A stretch of DNA of 61,914 bases from Micromonospora lutea (GTDB lineage: Bacteria > Actinomycetota > Actinomycetes > Mycobacteriales > Micromonosporaceae). The position numbers and the translations under genes are program-made. The stretch is taken from NCBI RefSeq assembly GCF_016863535.1, contig NZ_BOPB01000006.1, positions 1 to 61,914 of the forward strand, given 5' to 3'. Below, piece by piece: positions 42,528 through 50,378 of the stretch (position 1 is the first letter of the stretch; each line of letters starts with the position of its first letter). Under the pieces are notes generated by a model. It ran no database searches and was not told the origin of the DNA. It saw nothing but the letters and a program-made list of their open reading frames with translations.

Positions 42528-43412
42528 TCAGACCGGTTCGAGTCGCTGGACGAGGTCCTCGAAGCGTCTCTGGGCCAGCGGTGCCAGCGCTGCGGAGATG
42601 CTCAGAAACATCGCCCGCGCCTCGGCGCGCGGAAACGACCGGGGCAGAAACTCGGCGGGCAGGTCAGGGTCGGTGCCGACAAGCGCCCGCCAGTCACTGA
42701 CCAGCCGGGTACGGGCGACGAGCGCCTCCGCCGGCAGCACCCCGCCGGCCATGGCCCGACCGGCCAGCTCGCGGTAGCGGTCCAGGAAGTCCCGGTAACC
42801 GGCGGCCACCTCGTCGATCCGCCAGGCGGCCTCCAGCCGTGCCCGACCGGCCGGCAGCAGCTCCAGCTCGGTGGACCGCAGAATCACCGCGTCGGTGACC
42901 CCGAGTTCGCTGAGCTGCTCGCGTGCCTCGTGGCGCCTGTCGTGCGGGGTCACCCAGGTCGCGTCGTACCACGGCCAGAACGTCAACCAGCGCAACCTGG
43001 CCCGGATCAGGCGACGCTGGTTCGCGTCCTCCGTCGGCACCGTGAACGCGATGAGCGTCCAACTGCCGTCCCAGGAGCTCTCGTCGGTGGTGGCGAAGAT
43101 GCGCCGGGCGCCCCGCTGGAGGATGTGCCAGGCCGGCTCGGTCAACCGGTAGCTGGTCCGCCGGCCTTCCTTGGTCCGCTGGAGCATGCCCCGCTGGGTC
43201 AGCCGGGCGAGCGTGGCGCGGGCGTTCGCGGGCGCGATGCCGAACTCTGCGAGGACCGCCACCAGGCCCCCGGACGGCAGGGGTGCACGACCGGTGTGCC
43301 AGTGGTCCCCGAGCAGGGTCACCAGTAGACGCTGGGCCCGGGCGCGCCCGACCGCCGCCCGCTCCGACGACGACCCCGGCGGGAACCGCTCGTCCAGACC
43401 GTCACTCACCAC
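42528..43412 (-). CDS. PaaX-family regulator, second copy
   Basis: A 294-residue PaaX-type protein, distinct from the copy at 34921. The N-terminal winged helix is RAQRLLVTLLGDHWHTGRAPLPSGGLVAVLAEFGIAPANARATLARLTQRGML. The core DGSWTLIAFTVPTEDANQRRLIRARLRWLTFWPWYDATWVTP follows. The start is one of two consecutive GTG codons at 43407-43412. It lies 159 bases upstream of the secreted DUF6351-type gene in the same direction and may control it. Confidence 0.87.
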   Translation of the reverse strand: MVSDGLDERFPPGSSSERAAVGRARAQRLLVTLLGDHWHTGRAPLPSGGLVAVLAEFGIAPANARATLARLTQRGMLQRTKEGRRTSYRLTEPAWHILQRGARRIFATTDESSWDGSWTLIAFTVPTEDANQRRLIRARLRWLTFWPWYDATWVTPHDRRHEAREQLSELGVTDAVILRSTELELLPAGRARLEAAWRIDEVAAGYRDFLDRYRELAGRAMAGGVLPAEALVARTRLVSDWRALVGTDPDLPAEFLPRSFPRAEARAMFLSISAALAPLAQRRFEDLVQRLEPV

Positions 43413-43509
43413 GCGGACGCCCCGGTGGTGATTCCGTCGGTCCGGGGCTGGTCAGAGCGCATCAACACCCGGACACGTTACTGCGCCGGGTGACGAGGCG
43501 GTACCGGCC

Positions 43510-44283
43510 TCACCCGGTCGACGGCGGTGACCCGTACGACGTGCCCAGTGACCGGGAGATCGTCCGGCCCGCCGCCTGGACCAGCGGTGCCAGCGCCACC
43601 GGGTCCGCCCGGTGCCGGGCGACCACGAGTGAGATCGCGGCGACCACCGACCCCTCCGGTCCGCGGATCGGCGCGGCGACCGAGAGGGCGTCCATGGTGA
43701 CCTGCCGGTCGCTGACCGCGTACCCGGTGCGACGTATCTCGGCGAGACCGCGACGTAGCCGCCCGGGATCGGTGATGGTCAGCGCGGTGTACCGCTCCAG
43801 CGGCGCGGCCAGCACCTGCTCCTGGGTCTCGGCCGGCGCGTACGCGAGCAGCACCAGCCCGACGCCGGTGGCGTGCAACGCGAAGCGGCCACCGACCCGG
43901 GTGAGCACCGGCACCGCGTGTCGTCCGGCGATGCGTTCGATGAAGACGAGTTCGGCGTCCTGCCGGACGGCGAGCTGGACGTTCTCGTGGGTCACCTCGT
44001 ACAGATCCTCCATGGTCGGCAACGCCAGTTCGCGCAGCCCGAGCCCCCGGGGCGCGAGCGAACCCACCTCCCACAGCCGCAACCCGATCCGGTACCGTCC
44101 GTCGCCACCGCGCTCCAGCGCGCCCCAGGCGACCAGTTCGGCGACCCGGCGGGACGCGGTGGGCAACGGCAGCTCGGCGCGCCGGGCCAGCTCGCTGAGA
44201 GTCAACGCCGGACGGGCCGGGGTGAACGCGTCGAGCAGGGCCAGCACCTTGCTGGTGACCGACCGTCCGGGTTGCGCGCTCAC
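43510..44283 (-). CDS. IclR-family regulator of the Rieske oxygenase operon
   Basis: A 257-residue IclR protein. The helix-turn-helix is LTLSELARRAELPLPTASRRVAELVAWGALERGGDGRYRIG at about 27-66, and the sensor domain carries AVPVLTRVGGRFALHATGVG. IclR proteins often sense aromatic acids (PcaR, PobR, vanillate regulators). It lies 31 bases after the reductase gene and is probably cotranscribed. The palindrome at 46685 before the oxygenase is its likely operator. Confidence 0.9.
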   Translation of the reverse strand: MSAQPGRSVTSKVLALLDAFTPARPALTLSELARRAELPLPTASRRVAELVAWGALERGGDGRYRIGLRLWEVGSLAPRGLGLRELALPTMEDLYEVTHENVQLAVRQDAELVFIERIAGRHAVPVLTRVGGRFALHATGVGLVLLAYAPAETQEQVLAAPLERYTALTITDPGRLRRGLAEIRRTGYAVSDRQVTMDALSVAAPIRGPEGSVVAAISLVVARHRADPVALAPLVQAAGRTISRSLGTSYGSPPSTG

Positions 44284-44314
44284 CCCGCCATCATGCCGAC
44301 CTCGGCCGCGCCGG

Positions 44315-45268
44315 TCACAGCTCCAGGGTCAGCCGGGGCGTGACGGACCGGGAAACGCAGATCATCATGGTGTCGCCGACCGCCCGTTCCGCCTCGGTGA
44401 GCAGGCTGTCCCGATGCTCCGGCACGCCGGCCAGGACGGGTGTCTCGCAGGTGCCGCAGGTGCCCTCCCGGCACGAGGACAGCACCTGCACGCCCGCGGC
44501 CTCCACCGCCTCCAGGATCGACGTGCCGGGCGGTACGGTCAGGGTCCGGCCGCTGAGGGTGAGTTCCACCTCGACGGCGGTGTCGGCACCGTCGACCGGA
44601 GCCAGCGGCGTGAAGCGCTCGACGTGCAGCGTCCCGGCCGGCCAGGTCCGGCAGCGTTGCTCCACCGCCGCGATCAGCGACTCCGGTCCGCAGCAGTAGA
44701 CGAGTCCGTCGGCCGGTCGAGCCAGTAGCGCGTCCAGGTCGAGCAGGCCCGTCTCGTCCTGCGGGTGCAGGGTCACCCGGTCGCCGTACTTCGCCCGCAG
44801 AGTGTCGGCGAACGCCATGGTGGCGCGGCTGCGTCCGCCGTACACCAGTCGCCAGTCGGCCCCGGCGGCGTCGGCGGCGGCGACCATCGGCCCGATCGGC
44901 GTGATACCGATGCCACCGGCGACGAACAGATAACGCGCCGCCGCCACCAGCGGGAAGTTGTTCCGTGGGCCGCGCACCCGGACGGTCGCGCCCGGAATGA
45001 GCCGCTCGTGCACGTGCCGCGATCCGCCGCGTCCCTCCGGCTCCAACTGCACCGCGATCCGCAGGGTTCCCCGGTCGGCCGGATCACCGCAGAGCGAGTA
45101 CTGGCGCACCAGCCCGGGCCCGAGTTCCAGGTCGAGGTGCGCGCCGGGGGTCCAGGCGGGCAGGTCGCCGCCGCCGGGGCGGCACAGGCGCAGCACGGCG
45201 ACACCCGCCGCCGCCTCGTCCCGGCCGGCGACCACCAGCTCCACGCCGTCCAGGTCCGCGCCGCTCAT
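44315..45268 (-). CDS. Oxygenase reductase: FAD/NAD domains plus 2Fe-2S ferredoxin (VanB type)
   Basis: A 317-residue electron-transfer reductase. The FAD domain shows RQYSLCGDP, the NAD domain GGIGITPIGPM and YCCGPESLI, and the C-terminal plant-type 2Fe-2S domain has CREGTCGTC with a last Cys in MICVSRS. This order is that of vanillate O-demethylase reductase and phthalate dioxygenase reductase. It feeds electrons to the Rieske oxygenase at 45564. ATG 45268 overlaps the stop of the small gene upstream (ATGA), so three genes are coupled. Confidence 0.92.
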   Translation of the reverse strand: MSGADLDGVELVVAGRDEAAAGVAVLRLCRPGGGDLPAWTPGAHLDLELGPGLVRQYSLCGDPADRGTLRIAVQLEPEGRGGSRHVHERLIPGATVRVRGPRNNFPLVAAARYLFVAGGIGITPIGPMVAAADAAGADWRLVYGGRSRATMAFADTLRAKYGDRVTLHPQDETGLLDLDALLARPADGLVYCCGPESLIAAVEQRCRTWPAGTLHVERFTPLAPVDGADTAVEVELTLSGRTLTVPPGTSILEAVEAAGVQVLSSCREGTCGTCETPVLAGVPEHRDSLLTEAERAVGDTMMICVSRSVTPRLTLEL

Positions 45269-45567
45269 GCCGGCACCGCCGACCGCGCCGGCTCGTCCGG
45301 CGCGGTCGTCCGTGTCGGGTCGTCCGGCGCGGTCGTCCGTGTCGGGTCGGGCGGCGCGGGCGTTTGCGTGGCGGCCGGGGGTGCCGGCGTGGCCACCTCC
45401 GGGTGATGGCCGTCCGGGTGGGCGAGCAGCCACTCCCACAGCTCGACCGGTTCCTCGGCGAGACGTTCGGCGCCGCAGTGACAGATCCCGCGCAGCGTGT
45501 CGGTGCCCGGCATCCAGTGGATGCGGTAGATCCGGTCGCCGGTGAGCATGCTGGCCGGCTCGGTCAT
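45265..45567 (-). CDS. Small Cys/His protein between the oxygenase and reductase genes
   Basis: A 100-residue protein with ATGA overlaps on both sides, so it is translated with the oxygenase and reductase. Residues 1-55 look folded: DRIYRIHWMPGTDTLRGICH, CGAERLAEEPVELWEWLLAH and PDGHH carry two cysteines and several histidines that could bind a metal. Residues 56-100 are a Pro/Thr/Asp-rich tail that includes two copies of DPTRTTAPD. I do not recognise a family. A role in oxygenase assembly, metal delivery or electron transfer is a guess from position alone. Confidence 0.75.
   Translation of the reverse strand: MTEPASMLTGDRIYRIHWMPGTDTLRGICHCGAERLAEEPVELWEWLLAHPDGHHPEVATPAPPAATQTPAPPDPTRTTAPDDPTRTTAPDEPARSAVPA
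45293..45346 (-). repeat. Perfect 27-bp tandem duplication in the small gene
   Basis: Positions 45293-45319 and 45320-45346 are identical and encode the nine-residue DPTRTTAPD repeat. A 27-base unit keeps frame, so tail length may vary between strains. Confidence 0.85.
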
Positions 45568-46607
45568 CGGGGCGCCCCCACCGACCCCGCCTCGACCATC
45601 CGCGCCAGCAGGCGTCGGGCGGCGAGCCCGCCGGTGTCGATGTTGATGCTGAGTTCCTGGTACTTGTCCGGTTCGGAGGCGATCACCTGCTCCAGGATGT
45701 TCAGCGCTGTCACGTCCTGCATGACCACCGTGTGGTTGCTCTGGTGCAGGTACTCGCTGACCGACTCGTCGTCGATGGCGAAGTCGCGGGCCACCGCCCA
45801 GAAGTCGTAGGTGGTGTTCTCCGTCGACGGCGTGATGGCGTACACGATCTCGGCGTGGAAGGCGTCGCTGTCCTCGCCCTCGGCCGGCGGATAGACGCCC
45901 TGCGGCGCGATCCGGCTGTGCAGCAGGTACAGGCACGGCGGGTGGTACTCGATGTCCTGCCAGCGGGTGATCCGGCCCTGGATGCCTGTCGACTTCGCGT
46001 AGAACGGCGGGCACTCGGCGTCGTCCATGTGCCGGCTGACGTAGACGATGCCGCGTTCCTCGTCGACCTCGGTGGTGATCGGCGTGTTCGCCACCTCGGG
46101 CGTGCCGATGTAGCCGCCGTGCAGGTAGGTCTCGTGCGACAGGTCCATCAGGTTGTCCACCAGCAGGCCGTACCGCGCGTTCAACGGCGCCATCCCGCGC
46201 ACGACCGTGTAGCGCGGGTCATCCAGCCACGGCGCACGGGGAATCGTGGTCGGATCGGCGAGATCCCGGTCGCCGATCCAGACCCAGACGAGGGAGTCCT
46301 GCTCCACCACCGGGTACGCGGCGACCCGCGCGGTACGCGGGATGCGCTGCTGACCGGGTACGAAGACGCAGGCGCCGGTCTGGTCGTAGGTGAAACCGTG
46401 GTAGCCGCAGACGATGGTGTCGCCGTCGAGCCGACTCTCGGAGAGTGGATAGCGGCGGTGCACGCACCGGTCGGCGAGCGCCACGGCCGCCCCGGACTCG
46501 GTGCGGTAGAGGACCAGCGGCTCGCCCAGCACCGTGCGGGCCAGCAGATCCCGGCCGACCTCGCTGCTGTAGGCCGTCACGTACCACTGGTTACGGGCGA
46601 ACGTCAT
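45564..46607 (-). CDS. Rieske aromatic ring-hydroxylating/demethylating oxygenase (VanA type)
   Basis: A 347-residue oxygenase alpha subunit. The Rieske motif is CVHRRYPL with CGYHGF 17 residues later, giving Cys-X-His and Cys-X2-His ligands. The mononuclear iron site is NLMDLSHETYLH (His, His) with an Asp expected near the C-terminus. Length and arrangement resemble vanillate O-demethylase, which makes protocatechuate and formaldehyde; other aromatic O-demethylases are possible. ATG 46607 is preceded by GAGAGG. The pobA and pcaI genes 12 kb away supply the downstream route for protocatechuate. Confidence 0.9.
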   Translation of the reverse strand: MTFARNQWYVTAYSSEVGRDLLARTVLGEPLVLYRTESGAAVALADRCVHRRYPLSESRLDGDTIVCGYHGFTYDQTGACVFVPGQQRIPRTARVAAYPVVEQDSLVWVWIGDRDLADPTTIPRAPWLDDPRYTVVRGMAPLNARYGLLVDNLMDLSHETYLHGGYIGTPEVANTPITTEVDEERGIVYVSRHMDDAECPPFYAKSTGIQGRITRWQDIEYHPPCLYLLHSRIAPQGVYPPAEGEDSDAFHAEIVYAITPSTENTTYDFWAVARDFAIDDESVSEYLHQSNHTVVMQDVTALNILEQVIASEPDKYQELSINIDTGGLAARRLLARMVEAGSVGAPR

Positions 46608-46684
46608 CGTGACCCAACCTCTCGGGACGGGAGCGGGGTGCAGCCGGATGATCCCGTGACTTGACGGCTGACCGGCAGCTCGGG

Positions 46685-46699
46685 TTTCACTGAGTGAAA
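46685..46699 (-). promoter_or_regulatory. Perfect palindrome before the oxygenase operon
   Basis: TTTCACT-G-AGTGAAA is symmetric over 15 bases and lies 78-92 bases upstream of the oxygenase start. It is the best candidate for the operon's IclR operator. Confidence 0.6.
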
Positions 46700-46705
46700 G
46701 GCTGA

Positions 46706-47226
46706 CTGACGCTGCCTGTCGGCCCGGGCCTCGGGCTGCCGAGTCTTGTGGCGCCTGCCGGGGCCAGAAGAGCATCAACCTGCCGCCGGCAGAACGAACG
46801 GCGGCAGGTTCGGCGGCTCATCGACGATTCGAACGAGAACTTCCGACTCAGCGAGGCCAACGCCGACGCCGCGTTGCGCGGCCCACAGGACACCCGACCG
46901 CAGGTGGCGGGGCCGGGCGGCGAAGGGCGGACGTCACCTTCCTCGGAGCCGGCGGCACCGCGGCGTTCCGGCGGGAGGTCAAGTGTCTCAAGGGGGGCAA
47001 CTTCAGCGGCGAGATGTCCCGCGCCGCGCGTCAAGTCAAGTACGACGGCGAGGTCTTCGTGCAGATGCCGGTTGGCACCGACGTGGGCCGCCTGCTGCAG
47101 CGGTTCTGGGGCGGCCGCACCGATGTGGACCTGGCCAAATACCGGGGTGTCTGGGTGACCGTGCATGATCCGAACGGCAACCGGATCGGAGCTGGCATGC
47201 TGGGACTGCGTGGCATGACGATGTGA
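46706..47226 (+). pseudogene. 5'-truncated, frameshifted toxin-like nuclease domain
   Basis: Two frames together encode about 170 residues. Frame 1 gives ERRQVRRLIDDSNENFRLSE, then ANADAALRG. Near 46922-46930 the frame changes by one base and continues ADVTFLGAGG, FRREVKCLKGGNFSGEMSRA, ARQVKYDGEVFVQMPVGTDV and a clear C-terminus at 47226. The D...EVK spacing and following helix resemble the PD-(D/E)XK nucleases found at the C-termini of polymorphic or CDI toxins. Stops at 46691 and 46703 remove any N-terminal delivery region. The identification rests on motif pattern only. Confidence 0.55.
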
Positions 47227-47241
47227 TTGAGGGGTTCTCGG

Positions 47242-47541
47242 GTGTCGCTCTCCGGCTGGTTGGCGTGTCCGCAGTGCGCCACGTGTATGGCGCTGGGCAC
47301 CGCGTACCGGCTGGGGGACCAGCGAATCGGCTATTTCCAGGACGGTTACACCGCCAACTCCGACCAGCCGGAGTTGACCCGGGCGTTGTGGAAGTTCCTG
47401 GCCGACCACGCCAGGCACCCCCTGCGGGTGCTGCTGCCGGACACTCCGGGCTACGACGACCTGGACCAGTTCCGGGAAATCGGCGGCGACGAGCGGGGCG
47501 ACGTTTCCTTCGCCGAGTACCTCGACGGGTGGCCCGGCTGA
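47242..47541 (+). CDS. Small protein, possible immunity partner of the preceding fragment
   Basis: A 99-residue acidic soluble protein starting at GTG 47242 behind GAGGGG. An N-terminal CPQCATC could be a zinc knuckle. The body YRLGDQRIGYFQDGYTANSD, then RALWKFLADHARHPLRVLLP and a terminal FAEYLDGWPG, is well formed and free of frameshifts. Position 15 bases after the toxin-like fragment fits an immunity gene kept after its toxin decayed. No family recognised; a standalone small regulatory protein is the alternative. Confidence 0.6.
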   Translation: MSLSGWLACPQCATCMALGTAYRLGDQRIGYFQDGYTANSDQPELTRALWKFLADHARHPLRVLLPDTPGYDDLDQFREIGGDERGDVSFAEYLDGWPG

Positions 47542-47616
47542 ATCAGGCCCAACCACCTCACCGCCGGCACGGCAACCAGTACAAGCGCCGACCGTAGTCA
47601 GAGGCCCTGCCGATAG

Positions 47617-47676
47617 GACAACAACGGGGAAGTTGTCGCCTCGAAGCGAACGGAGACGACAACAACAGGGAAGTTG
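47617..47676. repeat. Pair of 19-bp direct repeats
   Basis: GACAACAACGGGGAAGTTG (47617-47635) and GACAACAACAGGGAAGTTG (47658-47676) differ at one base. Each contains a CAAC/GTTG inverted pair. They lie in the 300-base gap after the small protein and could mark an insertion junction or a regulator site. Confidence 0.5.
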
Positions 47677-47731
47677 CACACGCTTAGCCGGGCGGCCGCC
47701 CGGGGCGATCACCGGCCAGGGGATCGATGGC

Positions 47732-47842
47732 ATGTATGCCGACTGCGACCTGCCCTGGCCGTGCCCGACCCGGCGGAGGGAGCTGCGGGCGGAGTACGCG
47801 GACGCCGATCAGGCCGGCCATGGGATGTTCACACCGAACGGG
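47732..47842 (+). pseudogene. Remnant of a small gene common in actinomycete integrative elements
   Basis: About 35 codons reading MYADCDLPWPCPTRRRELRA, EYADADQAG. The CDxPWPCPTRR motif is one I associate with short proteins carried by actinomycete integrative or plasmid regions. The frame is cut off by the convergent alcohol dehydrogenase gene. With the toxin-like fragment it points to decayed mobile DNA here. Confidence 0.4.
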
Positions 47843-48919
47843 TCAGTCGAACAGGACCACGGTGCGGGCGCCTTCGCCACGGGCCATCCGGGCCAGCGCC
47901 TCGGGTGCGGCGTCGAGGGTGATCCGGTCGCTGACCAGGAAGTCGAGGTCCAACCCGCCGTCGAGCACCGCGCGGGCCAGGTCGGGCACGTCGCGGTCCG
48001 GGTCGGAGGAGCCGTACACCGAGGAGCGCAGCGTCCGGGCGGAGTGGAAGATCTCCAGGGCGCTGAGCGCGACCAGGTCGTCCTTGGCGCCCATGCCGAC
48101 CACGATGACCTGCCCGCCCCGGCGGGTGGCCCGCCAGGCGGCGCGGATGGTGGCGGCCCGACCGACGCACTCCACCGCGTGGTCGACGCCCCGGCCGGCG
48201 GTCAGTTTCCGTACCGCGCGGCTGAGGGTGTCGTCGGCGAGCAGGAAGTCGGTGGCGCCGGCGGCGTGCGCCAGCTCGGCCTTGGCGGGGGAGACGTCGA
48301 CGGCGATGACGGTGGCGGCACCGGCGGCGCGGGCGGCGGCGACCGCCGAGAGGCCGACGCCGCCGATACCGATGACGGCGACCGAGTCACCGGGCCGCAC
48401 GTCGGCGGTACGGCGGATCGCGCCGACGCCGGTGAGCACCGCGCAGCCGAGCAGCGCGGCGGTGGGGAAGGGAAGTTCCGCCGGTACGGTCACCACGGCC
48501 TGCTGCGGCACCACCACCTCCTCGGCCAACGCCCCGAGACCGAGGGTGACGTGCAGCGGCTCGCCGTCGACGGTGTGCCCGGCGGCGGCTGCCGGGTTGC
48601 CGGAGCGTTCGCAGAGCCAGGGCTCGCCGTGCCCGCAGTACCAGCAGTCGCGGCACGGGGGTGCCCAGTTGAGCACCACGTGGTCACCGACCGCTACCCG
48701 GTCGACTCCGTCGCCGACCTCGGCGACCACGCCGGCCGCCTCGTGGCCGAGCAGCAGCGGGTACGGCGCGACGATGGTGCCGTCGACCATGGACAGATCG
48801 GAGTGGCAGACGCCGGCCGCCCGGACCGCCACCCGTACCTGCCCGGTGCCGATGGCGGGCAGGTCGACGTGCTCGACCTGTGGCGGCGTGCCGACGCCCC
48901 GAACCACCAGGCCCCTCAC
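47843..48919 (-). CDS. Zinc-dependent alcohol dehydrogenase (MDR family)
   Basis: A 358-residue medium-chain dehydrogenase. The catalytic zinc site is GVCHSDLS with GHEAAGVV, the structural zinc site is CRDCWYCGHGEPWLC, and the NAD motif is GIGGVGLSAV. It is close to class III/mycothiol-type alcohol dehydrogenases. GTG 48919 overlaps the stop of the upstream aldehyde dehydrogenase, so alcohol to aldehyde to acid oxidation is encoded as one unit. Confidence 0.93.
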   Translation of the reverse strand: MRGLVVRGVGTPPQVEHVDLPAIGTGQVRVAVRAAGVCHSDLSMVDGTIVAPYPLLLGHEAAGVVAEVGDGVDRVAVGDHVVLNWAPPCRDCWYCGHGEPWLCERSGNPAAAAGHTVDGEPLHVTLGLGALAEEVVVPQQAVVTVPAELPFPTAALLGCAVLTGVGAIRRTADVRPGDSVAVIGIGGVGLSAVAAARAAGAATVIAVDVSPAKAELAHAAGATDFLLADDTLSRAVRKLTAGRGVDHAVECVGRAATIRAAWRATRRGGQVIVVGMGAKDDLVALSALEIFHSARTLRSSVYGSSDPDRDVPDLARAVLDGGLDLDFLVSDRITLDAAPEALARMARGEGARTVVLFD

Positions 48920-50334
48920 CGCTGGATCGCCTTCACTTCGCAGAACTCCTCAAGCCCGTGTACGCCCAGCTCACGGCCAAGACCGGACTGTTTGTAGCCG
49001 CCGAACGGGGCGAGTGGGTTGAACGGCGCGCCGTTGATGTCGACGGCGCCGGTGCGCAGCCGGCGGGCCACCCGCAGCGCCCGCTCCTCGTCGCCGGACC
49101 AGACCGCGCCGGCCAGTCCGTAGCGGGAGTTGTTGGCCACCCGCACCGCGTGGTCGTCGTCGTCGACCGGGATGACGGCCAGCACCGGCCCGAAGACCTC
49201 CTCCTGGGCGAGGGCGCTGTCGGGGTCGACGTCGGCGATGACGGTCGGGGCGACGAACCAACCCCGCTGCGGGACGGGGGCGTCGGGCCCGCCGGCGATG
49301 AGCCGGCCGCCGTCGGCGAGGCCCCGGGCGATGTGCTCGCGTACCCGGTCGCGCTGCGCGGCGGAGACCAGCGGGCCGAGGCGGGTGGCCGGGTCGAGCG
49401 GGTCACCGAGCCGGTAGCCGTCGGTGGCCTTGGCGGCCAGGTCGAGGGCCTCGTCGTAGCGGGCCCGGTGCACCAGCATCCGGGTCCAGGCGGTGCAGGT
49501 CTGTCCCGAGTTGAGCAAGGCGTTGCCGACGCCCACCTTGACCGCCTTGACCAGGTCGGCGTCGTCGAGGATCACGTTTGCCGACTTGCCGCCCAGTTCC
49601 AGCGACACCCGGGCGATCCGGTCGGCGGCCAGGTGCGTGATCCGCCGGCCGGTGGCGGTGGAGCCGGTGAAGGAGACCAGGTCCACCTCCGGGTGACCTG
49701 CGAGCGCCTCACCGACCACCGGTCCGGTGCCGGTGACCAGGTTGACCACGCCGGGCGGCAGGCCGGCTTCGTGGATGGCGTCGAAGAGCAGGTACGCGGT
49801 CAGCGGGGTCAGTTCGCTCGGCTTCAGCACCAGCGTGCAGCCGGCGGCCAGGGCGGGAGCGAGCTTGGCGACGATCTGGTGCAGCGGATAGTTCCACGGG
49901 GTGATCGCGCCGACCACGCCGACGGGTTCGCGTACCACCAGGGAGTTGCCGATGGTCTGCGGCGCGGGCGGGTGGGCGGCCAGGTCGACGAAGCCGCGCA
50001 GGACGGTCAGCGGCAGCCCGGCCTGGACGCGGGCGGCGACCTTGAGCGGGGTGCCGAGTTCGGTGGCGACGGTCCGCGCGATGTCGTCGGCGCGCTCGGT
50101 CAGGACGGCGTGTAGCCGGTCGAGGTGGGCGGCCCGGTCGGCGGGGTCGGTCGCCGCCCAGCCTTCGAAGGCGGCCCGGGCGGCGGCCACGGCCGCCGCG
50201 ACATCCTCGGCCGTGCCGGCCGGGACGGTGCCGATGACCTGCTCGGTCGTCGGGTTGTGCACCTCAAGCGGCTGCCGGCCCTCGGCGCTCACCCAGCGTC
50301 CGTCGAGGTAGAAGTCGGTCCGTTCGGATTCCAT
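48916..50334 (-). CDS. NAD(P)-dependent aldehyde dehydrogenase
   Basis: A 472-residue aldehyde dehydrogenase. The catalytic Cys is in NSGQTCTAWTRM, the general-base Glu in LELGGKSANV, and the cofactor site FTGSTATG. ATG 50334 follows GAGGAG; the frame stays open further upstream through the TetR gene without homology. The operator at 50356-50372 sits 22 bases upstream of the start, so the TetR product very likely controls it. Confidence 0.93.
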   Translation of the reverse strand: MESERTDFYLDGRWVSAEGRQPLEVHNPTTEQVIGTVPAGTAEDVAAAVAAARAAFEGWAATDPADRAAHLDRLHAVLTERADDIARTVATELGTPLKVAARVQAGLPLTVLRGFVDLAAHPPAPQTIGNSLVVREPVGVVGAITPWNYPLHQIVAKLAPALAAGCTLVLKPSELTPLTAYLLFDAIHEAGLPPGVVNLVTGTGPVVGEALAGHPEVDLVSFTGSTATGRRITHLAADRIARVSLELGGKSANVILDDADLVKAVKVGVGNALLNSGQTCTAWTRMLVHRARYDEALDLAAKATDGYRLGDPLDPATRLGPLVSAAQRDRVREHIARGLADGGRLIAGGPDAPVPQRGWFVAPTVIADVDPDSALAQEEVFGPVLAVIPVDDDDHAVRVANNSRYGLAGAVWSGDEERALRVARRLRTGAVDINGAPFNPLAPFGGYKQSGLGRELGVHGLEEFCEVKAIQR

Positions 50335-50355
50335 GGGCTCCTCACCTCGACTGAA

Positions 50356-50372
50356 AACTAGCAGTGCAAGTT
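50356..50372 (-). promoter_or_regulatory. TetR operator copy 1
   Basis: AACTAGCAGTGCAAGTT, an imperfect palindrome (AACTAGCA/TGCAAGTT), between the TetR gene and the aldehyde dehydrogenase. The complement of 51109-51125 reads AACTAGCGGTGAAAGTT, 15 of 17 identical. Confidence 0.7.
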
Positions 50373-50378
50373 GCGACT

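Noticed and set aside
40170..43328. Frame of over 1000 codons opposite the DUF6351 and PaaX genes
   Set aside because: It spans two real genes and their promoter gap and shows no domain.
47617..47676. CRISPR-like short repeats
   Set aside because: Only two copies with a single short gap and no cas genes; nothing else in the window resembles an array.
47633..48997. 454-codon plus-strand frame through the alcohol dehydrogenase
   Set aside because: Only the first 70 codons include recognisable remnant sequence; the rest is antisense to a zinc dehydrogenase.
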